Positions 52,087 through 63,166 are shown, counted from the stretch's first letter. The stretch: 64,000 nt of DNA from Kitasatospora viridis (GCF_007829815.1 NZ_VIWT01000001.1:5667001-5731000); one strand, 5' to 3'. The notes: generated from the sequence alone by a model not told the origin. Made by a program: numbers and translations.

Positions 52087-52132
52087 GCACGAGGAGCGGG
52101 CCGGGGCAGTCGCCCCGGCCCGCTCCTCGTGC
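52087..52132. terminator. Bidirectional terminator hairpin
   Basis: Perfect inverted repeat with 21-bp arms (52087-52107 and 52112-52132) and a 4-base loop, between the alcohol dehydrogenase and the convergent flavodoxin-like gene. It is the longest perfect stem in the window. Confidence 0.92.
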
Positions 52133-52140
52133 TGCCGTGA

Positions 52141-52731
52141 TCAGCCGGCGAGGGCGGCCTTGCCGGCCACGAAGACCGCGGCCTGCTCGGCGACCCGGCG
52201 GCCGAGGTGCTCGGCGGTGGCCACGTCGAACTTGTGGACGGCCTCGGCGCCGGCGTCCACCGGGCTCTGGGCGGCCGCACCGAGGGAGAAGCCGAGGCGG
52301 TTCAGCTCGTCGTCGCTGCTGGTGGTGCTGTTCCAACCGGGCAGCAGGCCCAGGTTGATCCAGTGCATGCCCTGCTGGGCGGCGAGCACCGAGACCGCCT
52401 GCAGGGCCTGCAGCTTGTCGCCGCTCTTGCTGCCGGAGTTGGTGAAGCCGGCGGCGAGCTTGTCCTGCCAGGCGCGGGTGTACCAGCGCTTGGAGGAGGC
52501 CTCGGCGAAGGCCTGGAACGCGGCCGCGACGTTCCCCATGTAGGTGGGGGTGCCGAAGATGATGGCGTCCGAGCCGTCCAGCAGCTCCCACTGCTCGTCG
52601 GTGATCCCGTCCACCTTGATCAGGTGGACGGTGGCGCCCGTGCTCGCCGCACCCGCGCGGACGGCGTCCGCGATGACCTCGGTGTGGCCGAAGCCGGAGT
52701 GGAAGGCGATGGAGATGACAGGGCTGGTCAA
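52141..52731 (-). CDS. Flavodoxin-like NAD(P)H:quinone reductase (WrbA-type)
   Basis: A 196-residue flavodoxin-fold protein: VISIAFHSGFGHTEVIADAV is the FMN-phosphate loop, and DAIIFGTPTYMGNVAAAFQAFAE the conserved FMN loop of WrbA-like reductases. It reduces quinones or flavins by two electrons. The start is TTG 52731, because AGGAGCACC lies about 7 bases upstream and no ATG or GTG fits. It is divergent from the HxlR regulator, with a large inverted repeat between the genes, a common pattern for quinone or aldehyde-stress regulators. Confidence 0.85.
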   Translation of the reverse strand: MTSPVISIAFHSGFGHTEVIADAVRAGAASTGATVHLIKVDGITDEQWELLDGSDAIIFGTPTYMGNVAAAFQAFAEASSKRWYTRAWQDKLAAGFTNSGSKSGDKLQALQAVSVLAAQQGMHWINLGLLPGWNSTTSSDDELNRLGFSLGAAAQSPVDAGAEAVHKFDVATAEHLGRRVAEQAAVFVAGKAALAG

Positions 52732-52792
52732 GAGGTGCTCCTGAAGACGATCGATCGCTGTCCTTGCTGTGAAAAGGAAAGCACTGTCATAT

Positions 52793-52842
52793 CGAAAGCG
52801 CAACCCGAATGGGTGACGCTTCCTGGCGGGTTGCGTGTTTCG
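52793..52842. promoter_or_regulatory. Inverted repeat between flavodoxin-like and HxlR genes
   Basis: Long imperfect inverted repeat: CGAAAGCGCAACCCG (52793-52807) and CGGGTTGCGTGTTTCG (52827-52842), perfect over the CGCAACCCG core, 19-bp spacer. It covers the promoter region of the divergent pair and is the likely operator for HxlR. Confidence 0.6.
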
Positions 52843-52857
52843 GCGTACACTCGTGGG

Positions 52858-53262
52858 ATGGCCACCGCACCTGCCACCGACCCCGAGGCCGACCACGACG
52901 ACCTCGCCTTCGACGTGTTCGCCCGCGACTGCGGGTCCCGCAAAGTGCTGAAAACCGTCGCGCACGCGTGGGGCATCCTCATTCTGGTCGCCTTGCGCGA
53001 CGGAGGTTGCCGTTTCAACGAACTTCGACGCCGGGTCGACGGAGTGAGCGAGAAGATGCTCTCCCAGACCCTGCACTCGCTGGAGCGCGACGGCATGGTG
53101 CACCGCGAGGCGCAGCCGACCAACCCGCCCCGGGTGGACTACGAACTCACCGACCTGGGCCGCGCGGTGGCCGACCGGCTGTTCTCGGTGATCGAGCTGG
53201 TCGAGGAGCGGATGCCCGAGGTGCAGGCGGCGCAGCAGGCCTACGACGACCGCGGGCGCTGA
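52858..53262 (+). CDS. HxlR-family transcriptional regulator
   Basis: A 134-residue winged-helix protein of the HxlR family: KVLKTVAHAWGILILVALRDGGCRFNELRRRVDGVSEKMLSQTLHSLERDGMV. A Cys (in ARDCGSRK) before the winged helix is typical of members that sense aldehydes or quinones by thiol chemistry. The ATG at 52858 lies six bases after TACACT (52846-52851) and there is no ribosome site, so the transcript is probably leaderless. It is divergent from the flavodoxin-like gene and probably represses it through the inverted repeat at 52793-52842. Confidence 0.88.
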   Translation: MATAPATDPEADHDDLAFDVFARDCGSRKVLKTVAHAWGILILVALRDGGCRFNELRRRVDGVSEKMLSQTLHSLERDGMVHREAQPTNPPRVDYELTDLGRAVADRLFSVIELVEERMPEVQAAQQAYDDRGR

Positions 53263-53274
53263 GCCGAGGGTCCG

Positions 53275-54285
53275 TCAGGCGGCCGGCGGGTCCACCAGGC
53301 GCACGCCGTCCATCAACATGCCCGCGCGCTTGACCGAGCGCAGCTGCGGCACCACCTCGACGTGCTGCACCCCGTCGAGCGCGCCGATCTGCTCGGTCAG
53401 GTAGGTGTAGAGCGCGTCGTTGTCCCGGCAGATGGTGATCGCCACCAGGTTCGCCGAGCCGGTGATCGCCGCGGCGAACGGCACCTGCGGGTGGGTGGCC
53501 AGCGCGGCGCCCGCGCCGGCCAGGCCGGCCGGGGCCACGGTGATCATCAGGGTGGCCTGGGTCTCGAAGCCGAGCAGCCGGGGGTCGATCTCCACGTCCA
53601 GGTACCAGGCCCCGCGCTCGCGCAGCTGGTCCAGCCGGCGGCGGGCGGTGGACTCGGAGAGCCCGGAGACCCGGGCCAGCTCGGGGTAGCCGGCCCGGCC
53701 GTCGCGGGCCAGCACGGCGAACATCGCCAGCTCCGCCGCGTCCAGCCGCACCCGCTCGCCGTCCCGCTCGGGCCGGGGCTCGGTCAGCTCGGCGAGCTGG
53801 CGCCCCGTCAGCACGTCCAGCCCGCGCCAGTGCCGCGGGCCGCCGGTGAAGGAGCGCAGCACGCTGTGCGCGGTGATCCCGGCGACCCGCCGGGTGCGCG
53901 GCAGCTGGCGCAGCAGCAGCTCGTCGTGCTCCTCGCGGCTGCGCGCCCGGGTGATGCACTGCACCTCGGTGCCGCCGGAGTTGAGGGTCACCCAGGAGAT
54001 GTCCGGGCGGCGGGCCAGCGCGTCGGCCACCGAGAGCGCGGCGTCCGGCGAGCACTGCAGCCGCAGCCAGGACTCCACCAGCCCGACCCGGTGGCCGACC
54101 GGCCGCCCGATCACCCGCAGCAGCCCCTCGCCGTGCAGCCGCCGGTAGCGCCGGATCACCGTCTGGTCGGAGACCTCCAGCACCTCGGCGAGGCGGTTGA
54201 AGGGCACCCGGCCGTTGATCATCAGCGCCTGCGCCAGTGCCTGGTCCAGGTCATCCAGTGGGGTGATGGGCATGGAATCCATCAT
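53275..54285 (-). CDS. Double-domain Lrp/AsnC-type regulator
   Basis: A 336-residue protein carrying two Lrp/AsnC units. HTH 1 is LDQALAQALMINGRVPFNRLAEVLEVSDQTVIRRYRRL with its RAM-like domain after it. HTH 2 is DAAELAMFAVLARDGRAGYPELARVSGLSESTARRRLDQL and a C-terminal RAM domain with VPFAAAITGSANLVAITICRD. Such fused proteins regulate amino acid metabolism or transporters in actinobacteria. The start could be ATG 54285, 54282 or 54273; no ribosome site decides. It is divergent from an MFS exporter, which it may control. Confidence 0.88.
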   Translation of the reverse strand: MMDSMPITPLDDLDQALAQALMINGRVPFNRLAEVLEVSDQTVIRRYRRLHGEGLLRVIGRPVGHRVGLVESWLRLQCSPDAALSVADALARRPDISWVTLNSGGTEVQCITRARSREEHDELLLRQLPRTRRVAGITAHSVLRSFTGGPRHWRGLDVLTGRQLAELTEPRPERDGERVRLDAAELAMFAVLARDGRAGYPELARVSGLSESTARRRLDQLRERGAWYLDVEIDPRLLGFETQATLMITVAPAGLAGAGAALATHPQVPFAAAITGSANLVAITICRDNDALYTYLTEQIGALDGVQHVEVVPQLRSVKRAGMLMDGVRLVDPPAA

Positions 54286-54401
54286 GCCAGGGGTGCCGGA
54301 GATCGGAATCCGCCACCGGGAGCGTGCTGGTGCCGGTCCGCGGCCGCCCGGGTGGCACGGTCGTCCCGATCGGACGGGACAAAGACGTAGGAGAACGAGA
54401 G

Positions 54402-55940
54402 ATGCGCAAGTGGCTGCCGTTGACCGCGGTGAGCCTAGGGGCGTTCATGCTGCTGGTGGACGTCACCATCGTCACCGTGGCACTGCCCGACATGGCGACG
54501 GGGCTGCACACCGGCTTCACCGACCTGCAGTGGGTGCTGGACGTCTACGCGCTGGCGCTGGCGGCCCTGCTGCTCGGCGCCGGCTCGCTGGCCGACCGGT
54601 TCGGCCGGCGGCGGATATACCTGGGCGGGCTGGTGCTCTTCGCCGCCGCCTCGCTGGCCTGCGGACTGGCCGGCACCGGGGGTGAGCTGATCCTCTTCCG
54701 AGGCGTGCAGGGGATCGGCGGCGCGGCGATGTTCGCCACCACCATGGCCCTGCTGAACACCTCCTACCAGGGCAAGGACCGCGGCATCGCGTTCGGCGTC
54801 TGGGGCGCGGTGAACGGCGCCGCGGCCGCCGCCGGGCCGATCGTCGGCGGTCTGCTGACCGAGCACCTGGGCTGGCGGTGGATCTTCTTCATCAACCTGC
54901 CGATCAGCGTGGTGGCCGTGCTGGTCACGCTGCGCGCGGTGCGCGAGTCGCGCGACCCGCAGGCCCGTGGGCTGGACCTGCCCGGCCTGGTCAGCTTCAC
55001 GGTGGCCGCCGGCGCGCTGACCTACGCGCTGATCCGGGGCGCGGCCGACGGCTGGGGCTCCACCAGCACGCTGGGCCTGTTCGCGCTCAGCGCGGTCGCG
55101 CTGCTCGCCTTCGTGCTGGTCGAGCTGAAGGGCCGCAACCCGATGTTCGACCTGGGGCTGCTGCGCAACCCCGGCTTCACCGGGGTGCTGGCGGGCGGGA
55201 TGCTGCTCTCCGTGGCCGCCTTCTCGTACCTGGTGTACACCTCGCTCTGGCTGCAGTCGGTGCGCGGGCTCGGGCCGGTGGCGGCCGGGCTCGGGCTGGT
55301 GCCGATGAGCGCGCTGGCCTTCGTGGTGGCGGCGGTGGTGGGGCGGCGGCTGCACGCGGCCTCGCCGCGGCTCACCATCGGCGGCGGGCTGCTGCTGATC
55401 GCGGTCGGCGCGCTGCTCCAGGCGCTGATCGGGCCCGGGTCCAGCTGGCCGGTGCTGGTGCCGGGCCTGGCGGTGGCCGGGGCCGGGGTCGGTCTGGCCA
55501 CCCCGGCGATGGCGGCCGCGGCGATGGCCGCCGTGCCGCAGCGGCGCAGCGGGATGGCCGGCGGCGCGCTGAACACCGCCCGGCAGCTGGGCAACGCGCT
55601 CGGCATCGCGGTGCTGGGCGCGGTCTTCCAGGCCGGGCTGGAGCACCGGCTGCGCGGCGGGGTGCTGCCGGACGCCAAGCGGGCGGCGGACGCGCTGACG
55701 GCGGGTCAGGCCGGCGCGGTGATCGGCCACGCCCCGCAGGCGCAGCGGGCGGTGGTGACGGAGCTGGTGCACCAGGCGTTCGCCGTGGGCCTGCGGGACG
55801 CGTTCCTGGTCTCCGGCGGGCTCGGGCTGCTCGGCGCGGTGCTGGTGTTCGCGCTGGTCGGCCGCGCGCCGGCGCAGGGCGGGCAGCCCGCGGCGCCGGT
55901 GGCCGACGCTGCGGTGCCGATGGCGGCCGCGGGGCACTGA
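54402..55940 (+). CDS. MFS drug/proton antiporter (DHA2, 14-TM type)
   Basis: A 512-residue transporter with about 14 hydrophobic segments. FMLLVDVTIVTVALPDMATGL and LLLGAGSLADRFGRRRIYLGGL are motifs of the DHA2 (EmrB/QacA) family, and AFGVWGAVNGAAAAAGPIVGG is motif C of exporters. It probably exports a toxic or amphipathic compound in exchange for protons. The start is ATG 54402, with GGAGAA about 11 bases upstream. It is divergent from the Lrp-type regulator. Its 3' end is 100 bp from a FadH-like gene and it is likely a separate transcript because of the palindromic region between. Confidence 0.9.
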   Translation: MRKWLPLTAVSLGAFMLLVDVTIVTVALPDMATGLHTGFTDLQWVLDVYALALAALLLGAGSLADRFGRRRIYLGGLVLFAAASLACGLAGTGGELILFRGVQGIGGAAMFATTMALLNTSYQGKDRGIAFGVWGAVNGAAAAAGPIVGGLLTEHLGWRWIFFINLPISVVAVLVTLRAVRESRDPQARGLDLPGLVSFTVAAGALTYALIRGAADGWGSTSTLGLFALSAVALLAFVLVELKGRNPMFDLGLLRNPGFTGVLAGGMLLSVAAFSYLVYTSLWLQSVRGLGPVAAGLGLVPMSALAFVVAAVVGRRLHAASPRLTIGGGLLLIAVGALLQALIGPGSSWPVLVPGLAVAGAGVGLATPAMAAAAMAAVPQRRSGMAGGALNTARQLGNALGIAVLGAVFQAGLEHRLRGGVLPDAKRAADALTAGQAGAVIGHAPQAQRAVVTELVHQAFAVGLRDAFLVSGGLGLLGAVLVFALVGRAPAQGGQPAAPVADAAVPMAAAGH

Positions 55941-55981
55941 CCGGGCGCTGACCGGACGCTCCGGCGGGTTTGTGAAACTTG

Positions 55982-58062
<2,081 letters not shown>

Positions 58063-58075
58063 TCCGGCGTCAGGC

Positions 58076-59848
58076 CTACTCGGGCAGCATCCTGCCCCGT
58101 TCGTCGAACCGCGGCACCGTCGCTCCGTCAGGTTGCGCGGCGCCGCGGTCCGGCTCGGGCAGCAGGTGGCGGTACTCCTGCGGCAACTCCCAGCCCTGGA
58201 GGGGCTGGTAGCCGAGGTCGCGGAGGTCGCCGACGGTCTCCAGCACCGCCCTCTCGCGGGCCGGTGGATCGTAGAGCTCGGTGTTGTGCAGGATGGAGAG
58301 AAGGCTGTAGAGGCAGTGCCGCCGGTGGCTCAGGTGGAGCTGGCTGCGGAACGACTGCTGCTCCTGGGCCGTGCCGTACAGGGCGAAGAAGCCGACGGTC
58401 TTGCCCTGCGGGACCGGCACGTAGGTCTTGGCGGCGGCCTCGTAGGTGAGGTTGTCGCCGCCGTCCTTCATCACCACCGAGGCGTAGTGCTGGCCCCAGG
58501 AGCCCTTGGAGTTGAAGCTGATCGAGTAGTTGCTGCCGATCTCGGGGTCGAGCGCGGCCTCGTTGTTCAGCGCGTTGGCGTCGCGCCCGGTGAGCTTCGA
58601 GGCGGTCTGCTTGCAGTCGTTGGGGAGGGTGATCATCAGCTGGTCGAGGGTCAGTTCGGGGGCCAGCTCCTGGCTCAGCTTCCTGGAGTAGGCCTGGACC
58701 ATGTCCCGCAGGACGGCCGGCGCCTTCTCGGCGGCCTTCGAGGTGTCGGTGAAGACCGCCTTGCCGTGCTGGTTGGCCTCCAGCCAGCCCTGCCCCATGA
58801 CGCGCATGCTGAGCCGGGTCAGGTGGGAGAGCACCTCGCCCTTCTGGATCCGCTTGCCCTTGAGGTCGGCCTCCAGTGCGGCGATGTCGCGCAACACCGC
58901 CACCAGCGAGCCCTGGTAGGCCCGCAGCTTGTCGCCGCGCTGCTCCGGGCTCTCGCCCCTCACCGGGTCGTGCTCCCGGCCCGGTCCGGCCCGCTTGTAG
59001 ACCGGGATCACCCGGCGCAGGCCCTGGACCCCGGCCCGCTCGGCGATCCCGGCCTCCAGCGCCGGTCCGGCCTCCAGCACGATCTGGGCGGCCTCGGCGG
59101 CCGTCAGCGCCTGGTTGGCGGTCTCCAGGGCCTGCGCGCTGGCGTACGCCTCGGTGCTGTCCCGCAGCAGGATGCCGTGGTTCTGCGAGAGCCTGGCCTG
59201 CGGGGAGATGTCCGGCCGCTCGGTGTAGCGCTGGACGGCCGGGGTGGCCGCGCTCGGCGCGGCGGCGCGCTGCACCTCGGGCCGGTGCTCGGGGACCGGG
59301 CCGCTCATCACCCGGTGGGCGTTGGCCTCGGCCGCCCGCTCGAAGCGGTCGCCCGGGTCGGAGACGGCCAGGCCCTGCCCGTTGTCGGCGCCGGCGACCG
59401 GACCCCGGCGCTGCTGGATCACGTGGGTGAGCTCGTGGGCCAGGGTGTGCTTGTCCGCGCCGCCGGCGCCGAGGACCACGTGGTTGCCGCTGGTGTAGGC
59501 GCGGGCGCCGAGCTCCGCGGCGGAGCGCTGGGCGGTGCCGCCGGTGTGCAGGCGCACGTCGGAGAAGTCGGCGCCGAGGCGGCTCTCCATCTCCGTGCGC
59601 AGCGGCCCGGCGAGCGGCTGCCCCGCGCCGGCGAGCACGTCGTGCGCGGTGGCGCGCTGGACCTGGTGGCCGCAGGCGCCGTCGTGCTGGTGCTGCTCGG
59701 CCTCCCGGGCCTGCTGGACGTACCGGACCAGGGCGGCGTTCCCGGCCTGCCGTTGCAGGGCCAGCAGACCGGCCGGGGGCAGCGGGGCGGCGGTGCGGGG
59801 CGGTTGGGCTGCGCGGCCGTCGGGGCGCGCCGGGCGGTGTCGGTGCAT
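58076..59848 (-). CDS. DUF4157 (eCIS-core-type) protein with a C-terminal candidate hydrolase domain
   Basis: A 590-residue protein. The N-terminal LLALQRQAGNAALVRYV (28-44) is the motif that often precedes DUF4157. The DUF4157 domain (about 65-185) has PLRTEMESRLGADFSDVRLHTG and AHELTHVIQQ, where HELTH (138-142) is HExxH. DUF4157 is common in proteins loaded on extracellular contractile injection particles and in other exported toxins. The C-terminal region (about 205-590) is not a family I know. It has DCKQTASKL (C412) and GQHYASVVMK (H454), spaced as in papain/NlpC-P60-like hydrolases, and could be the toxic part. No eCIS genes are present in the window. Start ATG 59848 has GAAGGAAC upstream. 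Confidence 0.75.
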   Translation of the reverse strand: MHRHRPARPDGRAAQPPRTAAPLPPAGLLALQRQAGNAALVRYVQQAREAEQHQHDGACGHQVQRATAHDVLAGAGQPLAGPLRTEMESRLGADFSDVRLHTGGTAQRSAAELGARAYTSGNHVVLGAGGADKHTLAHELTHVIQQRRGPVAGADNGQGLAVSDPGDRFERAAEANAHRVMSGPVPEHRPEVQRAAAPSAATPAVQRYTERPDISPQARLSQNHGILLRDSTEAYASAQALETANQALTAAEAAQIVLEAGPALEAGIAERAGVQGLRRVIPVYKRAGPGREHDPVRGESPEQRGDKLRAYQGSLVAVLRDIAALEADLKGKRIQKGEVLSHLTRLSMRVMGQGWLEANQHGKAVFTDTSKAAEKAPAVLRDMVQAYSRKLSQELAPELTLDQLMITLPNDCKQTASKLTGRDANALNNEAALDPEIGSNYSISFNSKGSWGQHYASVVMKDGGDNLTYEAAAKTYVPVPQGKTVGFFALYGTAQEQQSFRSQLHLSHRRHCLYSLLSILHNTELYDPPARERAVLETVGDLRDLGYQPLQGWELPQEYRHLLPEPDRGAAQPDGATVPRFDERGRMLPE

Positions 59849-59965
59849 GTGGGCGGTTCCTTCTCCGAGGCCGGTGCCTCCTGTGTAGCAACGCGGTGCG
59901 CGGACGGGAAGGCCCGAACGGGCAGTTCTGGGTACCGCGCTGCGCCCGGCCCATAGAATCCCCGC

Positions 59966-60514
59966 ATGTCACTGCCGCACGCGATCCTCACCGCCCTGTT
60001 GGAGCGGCCCTCCTCCGGGCTGGAGTTGACCCGGCGGTTCGACAAGTCGATCGGCTTCTTCTGGCCGGCCACCCACCAGCAGATCTACCGGGAGCTCGGC
60101 CGGCTGGAGCAGGCCGGCCTGATCCGGTCCTGCCCGCAGCCGCCGAGCCGGGGCCGGCGCAAGGAGTACGAGGTGCTGCCGGCCGGGCGGGCCGCCCTGC
60201 TGGAGTGGGTCGGGCAGGCGCAGGACCCCAAGCCGGTGCGCGAGCCGATGGTGCTGCGGCTGCGCGCGGCGGCGGCCGTCGGCGGGCGGGGGCTGGCGGA
60301 GGAGCTGCGCCGGCACCTGGAACTGCACGAGCGTCAGCTGGCGGAGTACCTGGAGATCGAGCGGCGCGACTTCCCGGCCGAGCGGCTGGCGGCGGGGGAC
60401 CGGCGGCCGGCACTCCAGCACCGGGTGCTGCGGGCGGGGATCGGGCTGGAGCAGTACTGGGTGGAGTGGCTGACCGGGACGCTGGAGGTGCTGGGGGAGG
60501 ACTCCGTAGACTGA
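59966..60514 (+). CDS. PadR-family transcriptional regulator
   Basis: A 182-residue PadR-type winged-helix repressor: LPHAILTALLERPSSGLELTRRFDKSIGFFWPATHQQIYRELGRLEQAGLI, then a C-terminal helical domain with WVEWLTGTLEVLG. The ATG at 59966 has TAGAAT (59954-59959) six bases upstream and no ribosome site, so the transcript is probably leaderless. It lies 7 bp before the NB-ARC/TPR gene on the same strand, which suggests co-transcription, and divergent from the DUF4157 gene. The ligand is unknown; PadR proteins often respond to phenolic compounds or antibiotics. Confidence 0.9.
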   Translation: MSLPHAILTALLERPSSGLELTRRFDKSIGFFWPATHQQIYRELGRLEQAGLIRSCPQPPSRGRRKEYEVLPAGRAALLEWVGQAQDPKPVREPMVLRLRAAAAVGGRGLAEELRRHLELHERQLAEYLEIERRDFPAERLAAGDRRPALQHRVLRAGIGLEQYWVEWLTGTLEVLGEDSVD

Positions 60515-60521
60515 TCGGATC

Positions 60522-63098
60522 ATGCCAGGCGACACGGGGCGGGGGCGGTCGGCGGTGGCCGGTAGATCGGGCGAGGCGTACCCGGATCCCGAGAGCGCGG
60601 CCGACCTGCCCGAATTCATCGACCTGCTCGGACAGTTGCGGATCTGCTCCGGCCAGCCCTCCTACCGCACCCTGGCCGCCCGGATCGGCCCGCGGCTGCG
60701 CCCGCCCCAGACGCTCTCGCACACCACCGTCTCCGACCTCTTCCAACGCCGCCGGCGCCGCCTCGACCTCGACCTGGTGCTCGCCCTGGTCCGCGCCCTC
60801 GGCGTCGACGAGCCGGCCGTCGCCCGCTGGCGGACGGCCTGCGTGCGGGTGCACAGCGAGGCGAAGCGCGGCGGACCGAGCGGCGTACTGCGGCAACTCC
60901 CCGGCGACCTGGCCACCTTCACCGGCCGCCGGCGGGAACTCGCCCAGCTCCTGGCGGCGGTGACCGAACCCGGCGCCGACCGCGCGGCCACCGCCGTGGT
61001 CCGCGTGATCGAGGGCATGGGCGGGATCGGCAAGACCCGGCTCGCCGTGCACACCGCACACCGCCTGGTGGCCGCCGGGCGCTGCACCGACGCCCAGCTC
61101 TACGCCGACCTGCGCGGCTTCGACCCCGAGCAGCCGCCGGCCGACCCCGCCACCGTCCTCGACGCCTTCCTGCGCCAACTCGGCATCCCCGGAGCGCAGA
61201 TCCCACCCGGGCGGGACGCCCGGGCGGCCATGTTCCGGGACCGCCTGCACGACCGCGACGCCCTGGTCCTGCTCGACAACGCCGCGAACGAGCAGCAGGT
61301 GCGCGACCTGCTGCCGGCCGGCCCGGACTGCGTCGTGCTGATCACCAGCCGGCGCAGCCTGGCCGGACTCGACGGCGCCACCGTGCAGCTGCTCGGCGGC
61401 TTCAGCCCCGCCGAGGCGGTCGCCCTGCTGGCCCGGATCGCCGGAGCGGACCGGGTCGCGGCCGAGCCCGCAGCCGCCGAAGTGATCGTGCGGGCCTGCG
61501 GGTTGCTGCCGCTGGCCGTCGCCCTGGTGTCGGCCCGGCTGCGCAGCCGGCCGTCCTGGACGCTGGCGGAACTGGCCGCACAGCTCGACACCGACCCGCT
61601 GGACCTGGTCCGGGCCGGCGACCGGTCACTGCGGCTGGCGCTGGACCTCTCCTACCAGGGGCTGGCACCGCCGGCCCGCCACCTGTTCCGGTCGCTCGGC
61701 CTGCACCCCGGCGAGGACTTCGCCCCGTGCACCGCCGCCGCGCTGGCCGGCATCGACGAGGCGGCCGCACGCGGCCTGCTGGAACGGCTGCAGGACGAGC
61801 ACCTGCTGCTCGAACGGCCGGGCCGGCGGTACGGACTGCACGACCTGGTGCGCCGCTACGCCGGTGAACTCTGCGCCGAACCGGGCTTCGCCCCCGCACG
61901 CGAAGCCGCCGTCGGCCGACTCGCCGACTGGCTGCAGCTGACCGCCGCCGCGATCAACACGGCGGTCAGCCCCGGCAACGCCGCCGTGCCCCCGCCGGCC
62001 GGCGGCCGCGCAGCCCGGCTCCCCCACACCGACCCGGCCGACTCCCCGAGCGACCGCGCCATCGCCTTCGTCGGCGCCGAACTGGACGGCCTCGCCCCGA
62101 TGTTGCGCCTGATCACCCGTCACGGGCACCGGACGGCCGCCTGGCAGACCAGCTACCTGCTGGCCGGCGCGCTGGACCGGATCCGGCCGGTGCAGGCACT
62201 CGCGATCACCGAGGCCGGACTCGACGCCGCGCTGCTGCTCGGCGACCCGGCCGCCGAGCGGTTGATGCACGCGACCTACGCGGCGCACTGCCTCAACGTC
62301 CGCCGCCCCGCCGAAGCACTCGGCCACGCCCAGCGCGCGGTCGAACTCGTCGACCGCACCGGGCCGTTCAGGTCCAAGGCGAGCAGCCACAACATCCTCG
62401 GCCGCACCCTGTCCCAACTGCGCCGCTACGACGAGGCGGCGGCGGCCTACGCCCAGGCGGTGGCGTACTACCGGCAGGCCGAGGAGCCGCGCGGACTCGC
62501 CATGGCGCTCGGCAACCTCGCCGCGCCGCTGCTCTGCCTCGGCCGCGGCGCCGAGGCGCGCGAGGTGCTCGGTGAGGCGGTGGAGCTCAGCCGGGCCGGC
62601 GGCGACCAGCGCGGCGCCGCCTACGCGCTGGCCGGCCTCGGCGGCCTGCACCTGCGGTGCGGCGACCCCGCGGCCGAGGCGGTGCTCGGCGAGGCGCTGG
62701 CCGCCGCGCGCGCCATCACCGACCGCGCGCAGGAGGCCCTCACCCTCAACCTCTGGGCCGACGCCGCGACCGCGGCGGGCGACCACGCCACCGCTCACCA
62801 GCGGCTCGGCGCCGCGCTCGCCATCGCACAGCGGTACCACCACACCGAGGCCGAGGCCTCGACCCGCCTGCGGCTCGGCCGGCTGGCCCTGCACTCCGAG
62901 GACCTGCCGACGGCCGACACCGAGCTCGCCCGGGCCGTGGAGCTCTGGTCCCCCTCGTACCACGCCCACGAGGAGGCCCGCCTGCAGCACATCCTGGGCC
63001 TGCTCGCCCGGTGCCACGGCGACCCGGCGGCGGCCGAGCGCCACCGGCGGGCGGCCGCCGCGCTCTACCGCCTGGTCCACGCCCCCGAGGACCGGTGA
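60522..63098 (+). CDS. NB-ARC/TPR STAND-family protein
   Basis: An 858-residue signalling protein. The N-terminus (about 30-115) is helical with TTVSDLFQRRRRRLDLDLVLALVRALG, an HTH-like unit seen in AfsR-like and other STAND proteins. A nucleotide-binding NB-ARC domain (about 130-440) has the P-loop GMGGIGKT (165-172), Walker B VLLDNA (249-254), ITSRR (274-278) and CGLLPLAV. The C-terminal half (about 500-850) has TPR-like repeats (for example AEALGHAQRAVELVDRTG). Such proteins change state on binding a ligand. It could control transcription or act in conflict systems. PadR sits immediately upstream. Confidence 0.9.
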   Translation: MPGDTGRGRSAVAGRSGEAYPDPESAADLPEFIDLLGQLRICSGQPSYRTLAARIGPRLRPPQTLSHTTVSDLFQRRRRRLDLDLVLALVRALGVDEPAVARWRTACVRVHSEAKRGGPSGVLRQLPGDLATFTGRRRELAQLLAAVTEPGADRAATAVVRVIEGMGGIGKTRLAVHTAHRLVAAGRCTDAQLYADLRGFDPEQPPADPATVLDAFLRQLGIPGAQIPPGRDARAAMFRDRLHDRDALVLLDNAANEQQVRDLLPAGPDCVVLITSRRSLAGLDGATVQLLGGFSPAEAVALLARIAGADRVAAEPAAAEVIVRACGLLPLAVALVSARLRSRPSWTLAELAAQLDTDPLDLVRAGDRSLRLALDLSYQGLAPPARHLFRSLGLHPGEDFAPCTAAALAGIDEAAARGLLERLQDEHLLLERPGRRYGLHDLVRRYAGELCAEPGFAPAREAAVGRLADWLQLTAAAINTAVSPGNAAVPPPAGGRAARLPHTDPADSPSDRAIAFVGAELDGLAPMLRLITRHGHRTAAWQTSYLLAGALDRIRPVQALAITEAGLDAALLLGDPAAERLMHATYAAHCLNVRRPAEALGHAQRAVELVDRTGPFRSKASSHNILGRTLSQLRRYDEAAAAYAQAVAYYRQAEEPRGLAMALGNLAAPLLCLGRGAEAREVLGEAVELSRAGGDQRGAAYALAGLGGLHLRCGDPAAEAVLGEALAAARAITDRAQEALTLNLWADAATAAGDHATAHQRLGAALAIAQRYHHTEAEASTRLRLGRLALHSEDLPTADTELARAVELWSPSYHAHEEARLQHILGLLARCHGDPAAAERHRRAAAALYRLVHAPEDR

Positions 63099-63099
63099 C

Positions 63100-63146
63100 C
63101 CGGGCGGTGGGCCGAGCGCCCCCGTGGTGCTCGGCCCACCGCCCGG
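63100..63146. terminator. Bidirectional terminator hairpin
   Basis: Inverted repeat with perfect 18-bp arms (63100-63117 and 63129-63146) and an 11-base loop, between the STAND gene and the convergent secreted peptide gene. Confidence 0.87.
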
Positions 63147-63166
63147 CCTACTGACGGCGCCGGGGA

